Shown here piece after piece: positions 10,938-21,595 of a DNA stretch of 64,000 nt. The position numbers were made by a program, and so were the translations under genes. How positions within the stretch are numbered: position 1 is the first letter of the stretch; each line of letters starts with the position of its first letter. Origin of the DNA: Rutidosis leptorrhynchoides (lineage: Eukaryota; Streptophyta; Magnoliopsida; Asterales; Asteraceae); assembly GCF_046630445.1 (NCBI RefSeq), contig NC_092336.1, positions 506,899,001-506,963,000 on the forward strand. The letters run 5' to 3'. A model generated the notes under the pieces. That model saw only the letters and a program-made list of their open reading frames with translations, had not been told where the DNA came from and searched no databases.

Positions 10938-11552
10938 TTATTCCGACTCGCTCGTTTCTTCTTCTTCAGTTTTGGTTCGTTTTGCCAAGTTTCTAGGGAT
11001 ATATGATGTTCCCCTAATACGAGCCGTCGTTGTCCACATTGGTTTAGAAAAACCTGGTGGTTTAGAGGTTCCCGGGTCATTGTTACAACTTAAGGACTTC
11101 GGGGGTTGACGATACATATAAAGTTCATCGGGGTTGGAATTAGATTTCTCTATTTTTATGCCCTTTCCCTTATTATTTTCTTTTGCCTTTTTAAATTCAG
11201 TTGGGGTAATTTCTATAACATCATCGGAATTCTCGTCGGAATCCGATTCATCGGAGAATTGGTAATCCTCCCAATATTTTGCTTCCTTGGCGGAAACACC
11301 ATTGACCATAATTAACTTTGGTCGGTTGGTTGAGGATTTTCTTTTACTTAACCGTTTTATTATTTCCCCCACCGGTTCTATTTCTTCATCCGGTTCCGAT
11401 TCTTCTTCCGGTTCCGATTCTTCTTCCGGTTCCGACTCTTCTTCCGGTTCCTCTTCGGGAACTTGTGAATCAGTCCACAAATCATTCCAATTTACATTTG
11501 ACTCTTCATTATTATTAGGTGAGTCAATGGGACTTTTTCTAGAGGTAGACAT
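10938..11552 (-). CDS. Acidic protein of unknown function, first ORF of the inner element
   Basis: I do not recognise this 204-residue protein. It begins 210 bases after the primer binding site and is the most 5' ORF of the element. Visible features are a Glu/Pro/Ser tandem repeat (EPEEES units, about residues 31-60), a basic patch (about 65-77, KRLSKRKSS), a second acidic region rich in Asp/Ser (about 98-115), a Lys-rich segment (KENNKGKGIKIEK) and a polar C-terminus ending in Glu. No transmembrane segment or zinc finger is seen. The repeat is a DNA-level tandem of about 18 bp (11385-11460). It may be a nucleic-acid or protein-binding accessory factor, but that is a guess. The intact frame in a young element argues for function. 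Confidence 0.65.
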   Translation of the reverse strand: MSTSRKSPIDSPNNNEESNVNWNDLWTDSQVPEEEPEEESEPEEESEPEEESEPDEEIEPVGEIIKRLSKRKSSTNRPKLIMVNGVSAKEAKYWEDYQFSDESDSDENSDDVIEITPTEFKKAKENNKGKGIKIEKSNSNPDELYMYRQPPKSLSCNNDPGTSKPPGFSKPMWTTTARIRGTSYIPRNLAKRTKTEEEETSESE

Positions 11553-11744
11553 CTATCACATAATATCAAACACGTTAAGAGATTAATATATCACATAATA
11601 TTCATATTTTAAAAATATATAGTTTCCAACAAAAATGTTAAGCAATCATTTTTAAAGAAAACACGGTCGAAGTCCAGACTCACTAATGCATCCTAACAAA
11701 CTCGATAAGACACACTAATGCAAATTTTCTGGTTCTCTAAGACC

Positions 11745-11761
11745 AACGCTCGGATACCAAC
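11745..11761 (-). promoter_or_regulatory. Primer binding site of the inner element
   Basis: On the minus strand GTTGGTATCCGAGCG directly follows the 5' LTR. It differs from the initiator tRNA-Met primer site (TGGTATCAGAGC) at one base. It establishes that the LTR at 11762-15015 is the 5' one. Confidence 0.75.
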
Positions 11762-14700
11762 TGAAATGTCCCGTTCTTATTGATTAAAAACGTTCCATAT
11801 TAATTGATTTCGTTGCGAGGTTTTGACCTCTATATGAGACGTTTTTCAAAGACTGCATTCATTTTTAAAACAAACCATAACCTTTATTTCATAAATAAAG
11901 GTTTAAAAAGCTTTACGTAGATTATCAAATAATGATAATCTAAAATATCCTGTTTACACACGACCATTACATAATGGTTTACAATACAAATATGTTACAT
12001 CGAAATCAGTTTCTTGAATGCAGTTTTTACACAATATCATACAAACATGGACTCCAAATCTTGTCCTTATTTTAGTATGCAACAGCGGAAGCTCTTAATA
12101 TTCACCTGAGAATAAACATGCTTTAAACGTCAACAAAAATGTTGGTGAGTTATAGGTTTAACCTATATATATCAAATCGTAACAATAGACCACAAGATTT
12201 CATATTTCAATACACATCCCATACATAGAGATAAAAATCATTCATATGGTGAACACCTGGTAACCGACATTAACAAGATGCATATATAAGAATATCCCCA
12301 TCATTCCGGGACACCCTTCGGATATGATATAAATTTCGAAGTACTAAAGCATCCGGTACTTTGGATGGGGTTTGTTAGACCCAATAGATCTATCTTTAGG
12401 ATTCGCGTCAATTAGAGTGTCTGTTCCCTAATTCTTAGATTACCAGACTTAATAAAAAGGGGCATATTCGATTTCGATAATTCAACCATAGAATGTAGTT
12501 TCACGTACTTGTGTCTATTTTGTAAATCATTTATAAAACCTGCATGTATTCTCATCCCAAAAATATTAGATTTTAAAAGTGGGACTATAACTCACTTTCA
12601 CAGATTTTTACTTCGTCGGGAAGTAAGACTTGGCCACTGGTTGATTCACGAACCTATAACAATATATACATATATATCAAAGTATGTTCAAAATATATTT
12701 ACAACACTTTTAATATATTTTGATGTTTTAAGTTTATTAAGTCAGCTGTCCTCGTTAGTAACCTACAACTAGTTGTCCACAGTTAGATGTACAGAAATAA
12801 ATCGATAAATATTATCTTGAATCAATCCACGACCCAGTGTATACGTATCTCAGTATTGATCACAACTCAAACTATATATATTTTGGAATCAACCTCAACC
12901 CTGTATAGCTAACTCCAACATTCACATATAGAGTGTCTATGGTTGTTCCGAAATATATATAGATGTGTCGACATGATAGGTCGAAACATTGTATACGTGT
13001 CTATGGTATCTCAAGATTACATAATATACAATACAAGTTGATTAAGTTATGGTTGGAATAGATTTGTTACCAATTTTCACGTAGCTGAAATGAGAAAAAT
13101 TATCCAATCTTGTTTTACCCATAACTTCTTCATTTTAAATCCGTTTTGAGTGAATCAAATTGCTATGGTTTCATATTGAACTCTATTTTATGAATCTAAA
13201 CAGAAAAGTATAGGTTTATAGTCGGAAAAATAAGTTACAAGTCATTTTTGTAAAGGTAGTCATTTAAGTCGAAAGAACGACGTCTAGATGACCATTTTAG
13301 AAAACATACTTTCACTTTGAGTTTAATCATAATTTTTGGATATAGTTTCATGTTCATAATAAAAATCATTTTCTCATAATAACAACTTTAAAATCAAAGT
13401 TTATCATAGTTTTTAATTAACTAACCCAAAACAGCCCGCGGTGTTACTACGACGGCGTAAATCCGGTTTTACGGTGTTTTTCGTGTTTCCAGGTTTTAAA
13501 TCATTAAGTTAGCATATCATATAGATATAGAACATGTGTTTAGTTGATTTTAAAAGTCAAGTTAGAAGGATTAACTTTTGTTTGTGAACAAGTTTAGAAT
13601 TAACTAAACTATGTTCTAGTGATTACAAGTTTAAACCTTCGAATAAGATAGCTTTATATGTATGAATCGAATGATGTTATGAACATCATTACTACCTTAA
13701 ATTCCTTGGATAAACCTACTGGAAAAGAGAAAAATGGATCTAGCTTCAATGGATCCTTGGATGGCTCGAAGTTCTTGAAGCAGAATCATGACACGAAAAC
13801 AAGTTCAAGTAAGATCATCACTTGAAATAAGATTGTTATAGTTATAGAAATTGAACCAATGTTTGAATATGATTATTACCTTGTATTAGAATGATAACCT
13901 ACTGTAAGAAACAAAGATTTCTTGAGGTTGGATGATCACCTTACAAGATTGGAAGTGAGCTAGCAAACTTGAAAGTATTCTTGATTTTATGAAACTAGAA
14001 CTTTTGGAATTTATGAAGAACACTTAGAACTTGAAGATAGAACTTGAGAGAGATCAATTAGATGAAGAAAATTGAAGAATGAAAGTGTTTGTAGGTGTTT
14101 TTGGTCGTTGGTGTATGGATTAGATATAAAGGATATGTAATTTTGTTTTCATGTAAATAAGTCATGAATGATTACTCATATTTTTGTAATTTTATGAGAT
14201 ATTTCATGCTAGTTGCCAAATGATGGTTCCCACATGTGTTAGGTGACTCACATGGGCTGCTAAGAGCTGATCATTGGAGTGTATATACCAATAGTACATA
14301 CATCTAAAAGCTGTGTATTGTACGAGTACGAATACGGGTGCATACGAGTAGAATTGTTGATGAAACTGAACGAGGATGTAATTGTAAGCATTTTTGTTAA
14401 GTAGAAGTATTTTGATAAGTGTATTGAAGTCTTTCAAAAGTGTATAAATACATATTAAAAGACTACATGTATATACATTTTAACTGAGTCGTTAAGTCAT
14501 CGTTAGTCGTTACATGTAAGTGTTGTTTTAAAACCTTTAGGTTAACGATCTTGTTAAATGTTGTTAACCCAATGTTTATAATATCAAATGAGATTTTAAA
14601 TTATTATATTATCATGATATTATCATGTATGAATATCTCTTAATAGGATATATATACATTAAATGTCTTTACAACGATAATCGTTACATATATGTCTCGT

Positions 14701-15015
14701 TTAAAAATCATTAAGTTAGTAGTCTTGTTTTTACATATGTAGTTCATTGTTAATATACTTTATGATATGTTTTCTTATCATAGTATCATGTTAACTATAT
14801 ATATATATATCCATATATATGTCATCATATAGTTTTTACAAGTTTTAACGTTCGTGAATCACCGATCAACTTGGGTGGTCAATTGTCTATATGAAACATA
14901 TTTCAATTAATCAAGTCTTAACAAGTTTGATTGCTTAACATGTTGGAAACATTTAATCATGTAAATATCAATCTCAATTAATATATATAAACATGGAAAA
15001 GTTCGGGTCACTACA
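11762..15015 (-). repeat. 5' LTR of the inner chromovirus
   Basis: This is the 3254-bp direct repeat of 1907-5160. As the 5' copy it should drive transcription on the minus strand. A TATA-like sequence lies near 14125, followed by a leader and the predicted intron at 12106-12595 (donor GAAA before GTGAGT, acceptor TTCTCAG). Confidence 0.95.
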
Positions 15016-15051
15016 CCCATTTCATATCAAACCCTATTCCAAACACATAAT

Positions 15052-15654
15052 ATGGATTTCTCACCTAATTCCTCAAGTTCTTCTAGCTCCAAAGATAGCG
15101 TGACAGGAGCACACCCACCGATCAATTACCGTGATTTCTTTAGAAAATGGGGATGGGTTCACGAAATACTCACCCTATGGAGAAATGAAGAATGTACTCC
15201 TTATCACGAGCCAAACTTACCACCAAACGTCAGAGTACTCGATCCTCTTACTGGCGAACCTGTTCGCAATACCGTTTTCACTCTTTTCGCAAGGAATTTC
15301 CGCCTCGAAGGTCGACTCGATGTAACCAACGACAATATTCGTCCTCTACTCTCGAATTCTAACCAGAAAGGGTTATTAGAAGAAGTTAGAAGACTTCGAA
15401 CTAAATATCAAGAATTGACAAACCTTACAGAGGAATGGGTAGAACAAATCCATAGACTCGAGCGTAAAGTAGAAACCCTGGAGGAAATTGTGCGCGATTT
15501 GGTAGCTAGGCTCACACTTACTAACCAAGTACGACAAGCAGCACCAACAGCAGCACCAGCACCAGCACCAGCACCACCAGTACTATCAGCATCACCACCA
15601 ACAGCATCAGCTTCACCAATAACAACATCAGCATCCCACGTCTCAACATCATAA
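15052..15654 (+). CDS. Coiled-coil protein of unknown function, ORF of the outer element
   Basis: This 200-residue ORF lies about 30 bases after the inner element's target duplication. If the insertion is ignored it is the first ORF after the outer element's leader. Residues 1-12 are Ser-rich. The middle (about 22-100) has a Trp/Arg-rich conserved look (FFRKWGWVHEILTLW). Residues about 108-160 form heptad-like coiled coil. The C-terminus is Ala/Pro/Ser repeats from a CAGCACCAG microsatellite. No zinc knuckle, protease or RT is present. It could be an accessory or Gag-like structural protein that keeps the non-autonomous element mobile. I do not recognise the family. Confidence 0.55.
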   Translation: MDFSPNSSSSSSSKDSVTGAHPPINYRDFFRKWGWVHEILTLWRNEECTPYHEPNLPPNVRVLDPLTGEPVRNTVFTLFARNFRLEGRLDVTNDNIRPLLSNSNQKGLLEEVRRLRTKYQELTNLTEEWVEQIHRLERKVETLEEIVRDLVARLTLTNQVRQAAPTAAPAPAPAPPVLSASPPTASASPITTSASHVSTS

Positions 15655-16437
15655 TCGGTACCTCAAACATCGACATCATACGCCCATAGATACTAAGGAA
15701 TATTAGTAATAATGAGTTAAGATGTATTGACTCATTCTTCCTGAAGAATTATATATGTATACTTTATATATATATGGTTTGGAATAATAATAAATCTTTT
15801 CGTACTAAACTATTACGTGTGAATCTTAACTAGTATGTACTACTTGGTTAATTCATATCACTAATACGCTATGATGTACATCCTTCGTTAATGACTTAAC
15901 AATCATTAATCACTGCTTCAGTACAATAAACTCCATTTCATAATAAACTAAGTGTATTATTCAAATGCATGTGTGATTTTACACTCCTATTTTTCGATGT
16001 ACTAGAAAATTTATCGAAAACATCATTTGTGCCTTATGAATTTCACAAGAAATCCACGAGCATCAACATCATTTACTGAGGTATATTAATAACAATGAAC
16101 GATGAAGTATTGATTCATAACTTCATTAAAGAAATATTCCGCGACGATTATGTAATCTCTAAAGTTTTGGAGATTATTTATTCTCGTTTCAACCGTAAAT
16201 CAAATGAGTTTAATATTATATTAACTTATTAAATCCATAATTACATCTGAAGAAAATATATATGTATGTGTATTTTCATAAAGATTGTATTTAAAAATTC
16301 TTTTGTACAAACTGTTAATTGTGAAAATATTTTAACGGGTAGGTAATACCCAAGAAATATCTAACATTCACATTAATATATTACATTGTACATTCTTCAA
16401 AATCCTTGAAAACATATCAGATTGATAATCAATGATT
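15655..16437 (+). other. Non-coding interior of the outer element
   Basis: The sequence is AT-rich, with no ORF of note. It contains a duplicate of the PPT motif (TTTAACGGGTAGGT, 16331-16344) followed by AATACCC, which matches the internal site of the inner element. Confidence 0.5.
16331..16351 (+). promoter_or_regulatory. Internal copy of the PPT motif in the outer element
   Basis: TTTAACGGGTAGGTA repeats the sequence bordering this element's own 3' LTR (18296-18310) and is followed by ATACCC, giving the inverted repeat GGGTA...TACCC. The inner element carries the equivalent site at 9909-9929, although the LTRs of the two elements are largely unlike each other. Confidence 0.5.
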
Positions 16438-16680
16438 CAGATCAGTTAACCTTGAGAATGCTGATGAAGCAGCAAAAGCTGTAGATGGTCTTAATGACCA
16501 GAAACTTGATAATAAAGAATTGTGTGTTGGAAAAGCTCAAAAGAATATCTGGTATTGAAAGACGGATTGAGCAAAACATGAAGGAGACCAAGGACAAATC
16601 CCAAGGACTAAACCTATAACCAAAGAATCTAGATGATTCGATTTCTGAAGGAAATCACAGAAGATCTTTTTACGCATTCT
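16438..16680 (+). pseudogene. Captured fragment of a poly(A)-binding protein gene
   Basis: Translation from 16445 gives VNLENADEAAKAVDGLNDQK and then a GKAQKN motif. After a +1 shift (from about 16548) it reads IERRIEQNMKETKDKSQG, LNL, a stop, then KNLDDSIS. This is the order seen at the end of RRM3, the linker and the start of RRM4 of cytoplasmic poly(A)-binding proteins. It lacks introns, has a frameshift and a stop, and lies in the sense orientation of the element. It was probably picked up from host mRNA. No function is expected of the protein. Confidence 0.75.
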
Positions 16681-18054
16681 AAATCCTTACAGAAGAATTT
16701 CTTCATTATCCATCGATTTTAGAAATTCTAAAATATCATCATATCTTTTCTTTATAAATATCCTCGATATTTCTAAAGATATCTTCATAACGATTCTTGT
16801 CCGCAATTAATTATCTCTTTGCAATATCTTTATTACATCATAAAGGAAAACTGTTTAAGTTTCTATATTCCGTAAAATTTAAATTCAAATTTTGAATGAT
16901 TTGAAGTAGTGTTGAGAATTGAAGCATGAGTTAGTATAATATAATGACGTCAGGCCAACATGATTATATTACAGTAAGTCATGCTAAATTTTTAATGGAA
17001 GATGATGATTCATAGACTTTATAATCATCATTTGCCATGTTACACGACTCTTATATTCTACTTAATCTCTGAACATATCAAGCAAATATATTCTTGATAG
17101 TTCTATCCTCAGTAATTCTGGTAATTTACCAAATCAAATCGTGATATTACGCTTAGAACAGTAGGTCCATTCGAAACTTCATACCTACAAATTCTGGACC
17201 ATTACTCGCTTTACTTAGAGTCGAGAGGAGAATAAAAAGGCAAAGAGCTCCGACATATAAGGGAAAATATGTAGCCCGATAATGATAACGAAATTACAAA
17301 CCGTGTATATCAATACTTATTGCAACGTAAAGACATGGGAGAATTAAAAACACTATAACCCCAAGGTAATAGTAGAAGAGAACAAATTCCTCTAGTGGTA
17401 AATGAAAAAGAAGAATGACTGAAATGATAGTCAGAAAAATATCCAGGATAAGAACTGGATGGAGCATTCTCACAATCTTTGGAAGTATGAATTGAGGAAG
17501 AAAGTATAGAAGTGGTGAAGATAATGAAACGGAAGAAGCTAATTTATAGCAAAATTCCAAACACAGCAATTGAAGCAATTCACCTCATTTAATCAAAGAA
17601 AATTTCAAATTCCTTAATTACCGGAGAATCAAATCTTATGGATTACGAAGATTTCCTTTAATCCCTTGAATTCCAAAAATCAATCGTGACTACGTCAAAA
17701 GTTAAGGCGAACATTTAATTTCTCATTCACTCTTTTACAATAGCTTCGTTTATACACTTCCTATAATCAAATCGTTTTATCCATATTATTCAGTAGTGAT
17801 AAAACTTTATTTTTTCAACTTATATTCATCATTACAATATTCTTGTTGTAAACAATGATGATCTCTATCAAACTTCATGACTATAATTTTCATGAACTAC
17901 TCTCTGTTTTGTCTACCCTAATATTGTGACATAAACACTCAAAGTTTTAAATAAGCTCAACACTATTCATAACACATTTCATGTGTTCAGTTTACTAAAA
18001 TGCTCGTATAACACCATCATCCCTTTTGAGGATAACCAAGTCAAATGACACTCT
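16681..18054 (+). other. Unassigned interior of the outer element
   Basis: This AT-rich DNA has no convincing protein homology by eye; the 94-codon minus-strand ORF at 17294-17578 looks fortuitous. It occupies the place where gag-pol would be in an autonomous relative. Confidence 0.4.
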
Positions 18055-18263
18055 TATTAATCCTTTAGATAACCTCCGCATTAATGATAAAATGCACTTT
18101 ATAGAAGAACCTGTAAGAAATTAGGGTTCGTATTATTTAAATGCATGAAACAGAACAATATTCTATCCGTTGGAATTCACGAAAGGCCCCGAACCTACCT
18201 GGGAACGTGAAGACCAGATAAAACGTAAAAATCCTCGTTTAGGTACGAACAACGCTGATTGAT
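18055..18263 (+). pseudogene. Remnant of the pol C-terminus (chromodomain) in the outer element
   Basis: Fragments LDNLRINDKMHFIEEPV, RWNSRK and GPEPTWEREDQIKRK can be read in shifting frames. They match the end of the chromovirus polyprotein, including the chromodomain (compare FIEEPV and [10 protein letters not shown] in 5196-9776). The middle is degenerate and at least one base is missing near 18186. This shows the outer element descends from a Tekay chromovirus that lost gag, protease, RT and most of integrase. Confidence 0.75.
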
Positions 18264-18270
18264 GGCAAAA

Positions 18271-18310
18271 ACTAAATTTCGGGACGAAATTTCTTTTAAC
18301 GGGTAGGTAC
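18271..18310 (+). promoter_or_regulatory. Hairpin and polypurine tract before the outer 3' LTR
   Basis: AAATTTCGGGACGAAATTT (8-bp arms, GGA loop) is followed by TTTAACGGGTAGGTAC, which touches the LTR. The same pair of motifs borders the other two chromovirus 3' LTRs in the window. Confidence 0.7.
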
Positions 18311-20860
18311 TATAACAACCCTCACTTTTCGACTTCCGATTTTACTAAAATACCTAGAGTTGTTATATACGAATAAATTTAACGTTGACCGAATAAACGT
18401 ACGCTTAAAATAAATAATATAATTATAAATATTATAAATAAGATTATGATATATAATATAACATAATTACATCAATGAATATATATATAATATTTATATT
18501 ACTTTTGTTATTTAGTTAATAGAATATATAATTAACTAAATAATACATAATATTATAACATTTATAAAACTAATAAAAACTATAAATTAATAATCATAAA
18601 TTTTAATTTTTATAAAAACTAAATATAATAATAATTTTTATATAAAATTCGTATTTAATAATTAAACAAATATAGAAATAAAATGTTAAATGTTCTTAGA
18701 AATATATTAAACAAATTTTTTTTTTTAGAATTTTATACAAAAAAAAAATCAAAACTATATCTACTTTTAATAAATAAATACAAAAATACAAACTACTTTT
18801 TCTTTTAAGATTTACTTTTAATAAAAATACAAACTACTTTTATTTTAAGATTTACTTTTAATAAAAATACAAACTACTTTTTCTTATTTTAACTTTTAAG
18901 ATTTTACTTTTAATAAAAATACAAACTACTTTTTTTCTTATTTTAACTTTTAAGATTTACTTTTAATAAAAATACAAAATACTTTTTCTTATTTTAACTT
19001 TTAAGATTTTACTTTTAATAAAAATACAAACTACTTTTTCTTATTTTAACTATTAAGATTTACTTTTAATAAAAATACAAAATACTTTTTCTTATTTTAA
19101 CTTTTAAGATTTTACTTTTAATAAAAATACAAACTACTTTTTCTTATTTTAACTTTTATGATTTTACTTTTAATAAAAATACAAACTACTTTTTCTTATT
19201 TTAACTTTTAAGATTTACTTTTAATAAAAATACAAAATACTTTTTCTTATTTTAACTTTTAAGATTTTACTTTTAATAAAAATACAAAATACTTTTTCTT
19301 ATTTTAACTTTTAAGATTTTACTTTTAATAAAAATACAAACTACTTTTTCTTATTTTAACTTTTAAAATTTACTTTTAATAAAAATACAAAATACTTTTT
19401 CTTATTTTAACTTTTAAGATTTTACTTTTAATAAAAATACAAACTACTTTTTCTTATTTTAACTTTTAAGATTTACTTTTAATAAAAATACAAAATACTT
19501 TTTCTTATTTAAACTTTTAAGATTTTACTTTTAATAAAAATACAAACTACTTTTTCTTATTTTAACTTTTAAGATTTACTTTTAATAAAAATACAAAATA
19601 CTTTTTCTTATTTTAACTTTTAAGATTTTACTTTTAATAAAAATACAAACTACTTTTTCTTATTTTAACTTTTAAGATTTTACTTTTAATAAAAATACAA
19701 ACTACTTTTTCTTATTTTAACTTTTAAAATTTACTTTTAATAAAAATACAAAATACTTTTTCTTATTTTAACTTTTAAGATTTTACTTTTAATAAAAATA
19801 CAAACTACTTTTTCTTATTTTAACTTTTAAGATTTTACTTTTAATAAAAATACAAACTACTTTTTCTTATTTTAACTTTTAAGATTTACTTTTAATAAAA
19901 ATACAAAATAATTTTTCTTATTTTAACTTTTAAGATTTACTTATTTTATTTTAATTTTTTTTACCTAACATTTTCAACTATAAATACCACATACATTTCT
20001 CATTTCAAACTTACACCTTAATCTCTCATTTCTCTCTTAAAGAACTACTTCTAGTTGATATCTCGGTCACTTACTTGCTTTACTTTCCTTTCTTGCGTGG
20101 AATACTTCAACTGCTATTTAAGGTGAGTTTCATTTGCTCCCTTTTTATATATATTTTTGGGCTGAGAATACATGCGCTGATTTATAAATGTTTTACGAAA
20201 TAGGCACAAGTACTAAAACTAATTCTATGTGGGTTTAAACCAGAAATATACCCTTAGCTTGGTAACATTAAACTACTTGTCTATGTACGGTAGGCGCGAA
20301 TCCTAAAGATAGATCTATTGGGTCTGACAAACCCCATCCTGACTATGGGATGCTTTAGTACTTCGAGGTTATTTTAAACACACCTGATCTGGTGTACTTC
20401 AGAGGGTAAAACATGAACGTTAAGGCTTGTTACCGGGTGCCTACAACTTATAGAATGCTTTTATACACTTGCTAGTGTACGAATATTTATGAAACTGAAA
20501 TCTTGTGGCCTATTATTATAACAGAAATGATTGATTTTGATAAACTAATGAACTCACCAACCTTTTTGGTTGACACTTTAAGCATGTTTTGTCTCAGGTG
20601 ACGAATAAGATGATTGCCATGATTGCTACCTGATGAATTGAATGCTGCTACATGGAGTCTTCATTTCATTACATTTACTTTGCATTAAGACTATTATTAT
20701 TATTTCAGTTTAAATTTGATGTAAAACTTTTAATGCTTCCGCTGTTTTATTAATAAATGTTTTATTCAAAACGTCTCATATAGAGTCGTTCTCGTTTATA
20801 CAACTGTGATTTGATATAATTAGTCACAAATACCCTAGGCCCTAATTTGGGGGTGTGACA
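18311..20860 (+). repeat. 3' LTR of the outer element
   Basis: The LTR runs from TATAACAACCC (the canonical TG start appears mutated to TA) to GTGTGACA. Its last kilobase repeats 1-1029. Nearly half its length is the minisatellite at 18762-19944. A TATA box is at 19979-19986. It ends inside the integrase codons of another chromovirus, so it marks an insertion into that gene. Confidence 0.85.
18762..19944 (+). repeat. About 52-bp minisatellite inside the LTR
   Basis: There are roughly 22 tandem units of a T/A-rich sequence (TTTTACTTTTAATAAAAATA, then CAAACTAC or CAAAATAC, then a TTTTTCTTATTTTAAC stretch). Two unit variants tend to alternate, suggesting a higher-order dimer. The array ends about 35 bp upstream of the TATA box and could act as promoter spacing or a nucleosome-poor region. 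The window starts within the same array of the 5' LTR. Confidence 0.85.
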
Positions 20861-20861
20861 C

Positions 20862-21560
20862 CTACCGTTAGCAGAATTTTCCTACAATAACAGTTATCAT
20901 TCAAGCATTGAGATGGCACCGTTTGAAGCACTTTATGGTAGAAAGTGCAGGTCTCCGATTTGTTGGAGTGAAGTGGGGGATAGACAGATTACGGGTCCGG
21001 AGATAATACAAGAAACTACCGAAAAGATCATCCAAATTCAACAACGATTGAAAACCGCCCAAAGTCGACAAAAGAGCTACACTGACATTAAAAGAAAAGA
21101 TATAGAATTTGAAATTGGAGAGATGGTCATGCTTAAATTTGCACCTTGGAAAGGCGTTGTTCGATTTGGTAAACGAGGAAAATTAAACCCAAGGTATATT
21201 GGACCATTCAAGGTTATTGATCGCTTCGGACCAGTAGCTTACCGACTTGAGTTACCTCAACCACTCGCGGATGTACATAACACTTTCCACGTCTCGAATT
21301 TGAAGAAATGTTTTGCTAAAGAAGATCTCACTATTCTGTTAGACGAAATCCAAATCAACGAAAAACTTCAATTCGTCGAAGAATCCGTCGAAATAATGGA
21401 TCGTGAGGTTAAAAGACTTAAGCAAAACAAGATACCAATTGTTAAGGTTCGATGGAATGCTCATAGAGGACCTGAGTTCACCTGGGAACGAGAAGATCAG
21501 ATGAATAAGAAATACCCGCACTTATTTCCAGAAGATACGTCAACACCTCCAACTGTTTAA
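20862..21560 (+). pseudogene. 3' portion of chromovirus pol (integrase end and chromodomain)
   Basis: Codons read [20 protein letters not shown] and continue through the integrase C-terminal GPF/Y region ([15 protein letters not shown]) to the chromodomain and a stop at 21560. The first ATG in frame is at 20913. It is closely similar to residues about 1310-1538 of the polyprotein at 5196-9776. It is a fragment only because the outer element interrupts the gene; this part is free of stops. It has lost its promoter and the rest of pol in cis. Confidence 0.85.
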
Positions 21561-21595
21561 AATTTCGGGACGAAATTTATTTAACGGGTAGGTAC

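Larger units (their letters stand above)
1907..15015 (-). mobile_element. Complete Tekay-type chromovirus with two extra ORFs (inner element)
   Basis: This 13.1-kb element lies on the minus strand with TSD CCCAT at 1902-1906 and 15016-15020. Its two LTRs are both 3254 bp: 3' LTR 1907-5160 and 5' LTR 11762-15015. In element sense they begin TGTAGTGACC and end GGGACATTTCA. Only about seven single-base differences were seen between them, so the insertion is recent. The order from the 5' LTR is primer binding site, acidic ORF, F-box ORF, internal PPT-like motif, gag-pol, PPT. The gag-pol frame is intact and ends in a chromodomain, which defines the chromovirus group. It could be autonomous and recently active. 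Confidence 0.95.

Noticed and set aside
18762-19944. CRISPR-like or centromeric satellite array
   Set aside because: The units are contiguous without unique spacers, and the array is bounded by one LTR, so it is an LTR minisatellite.
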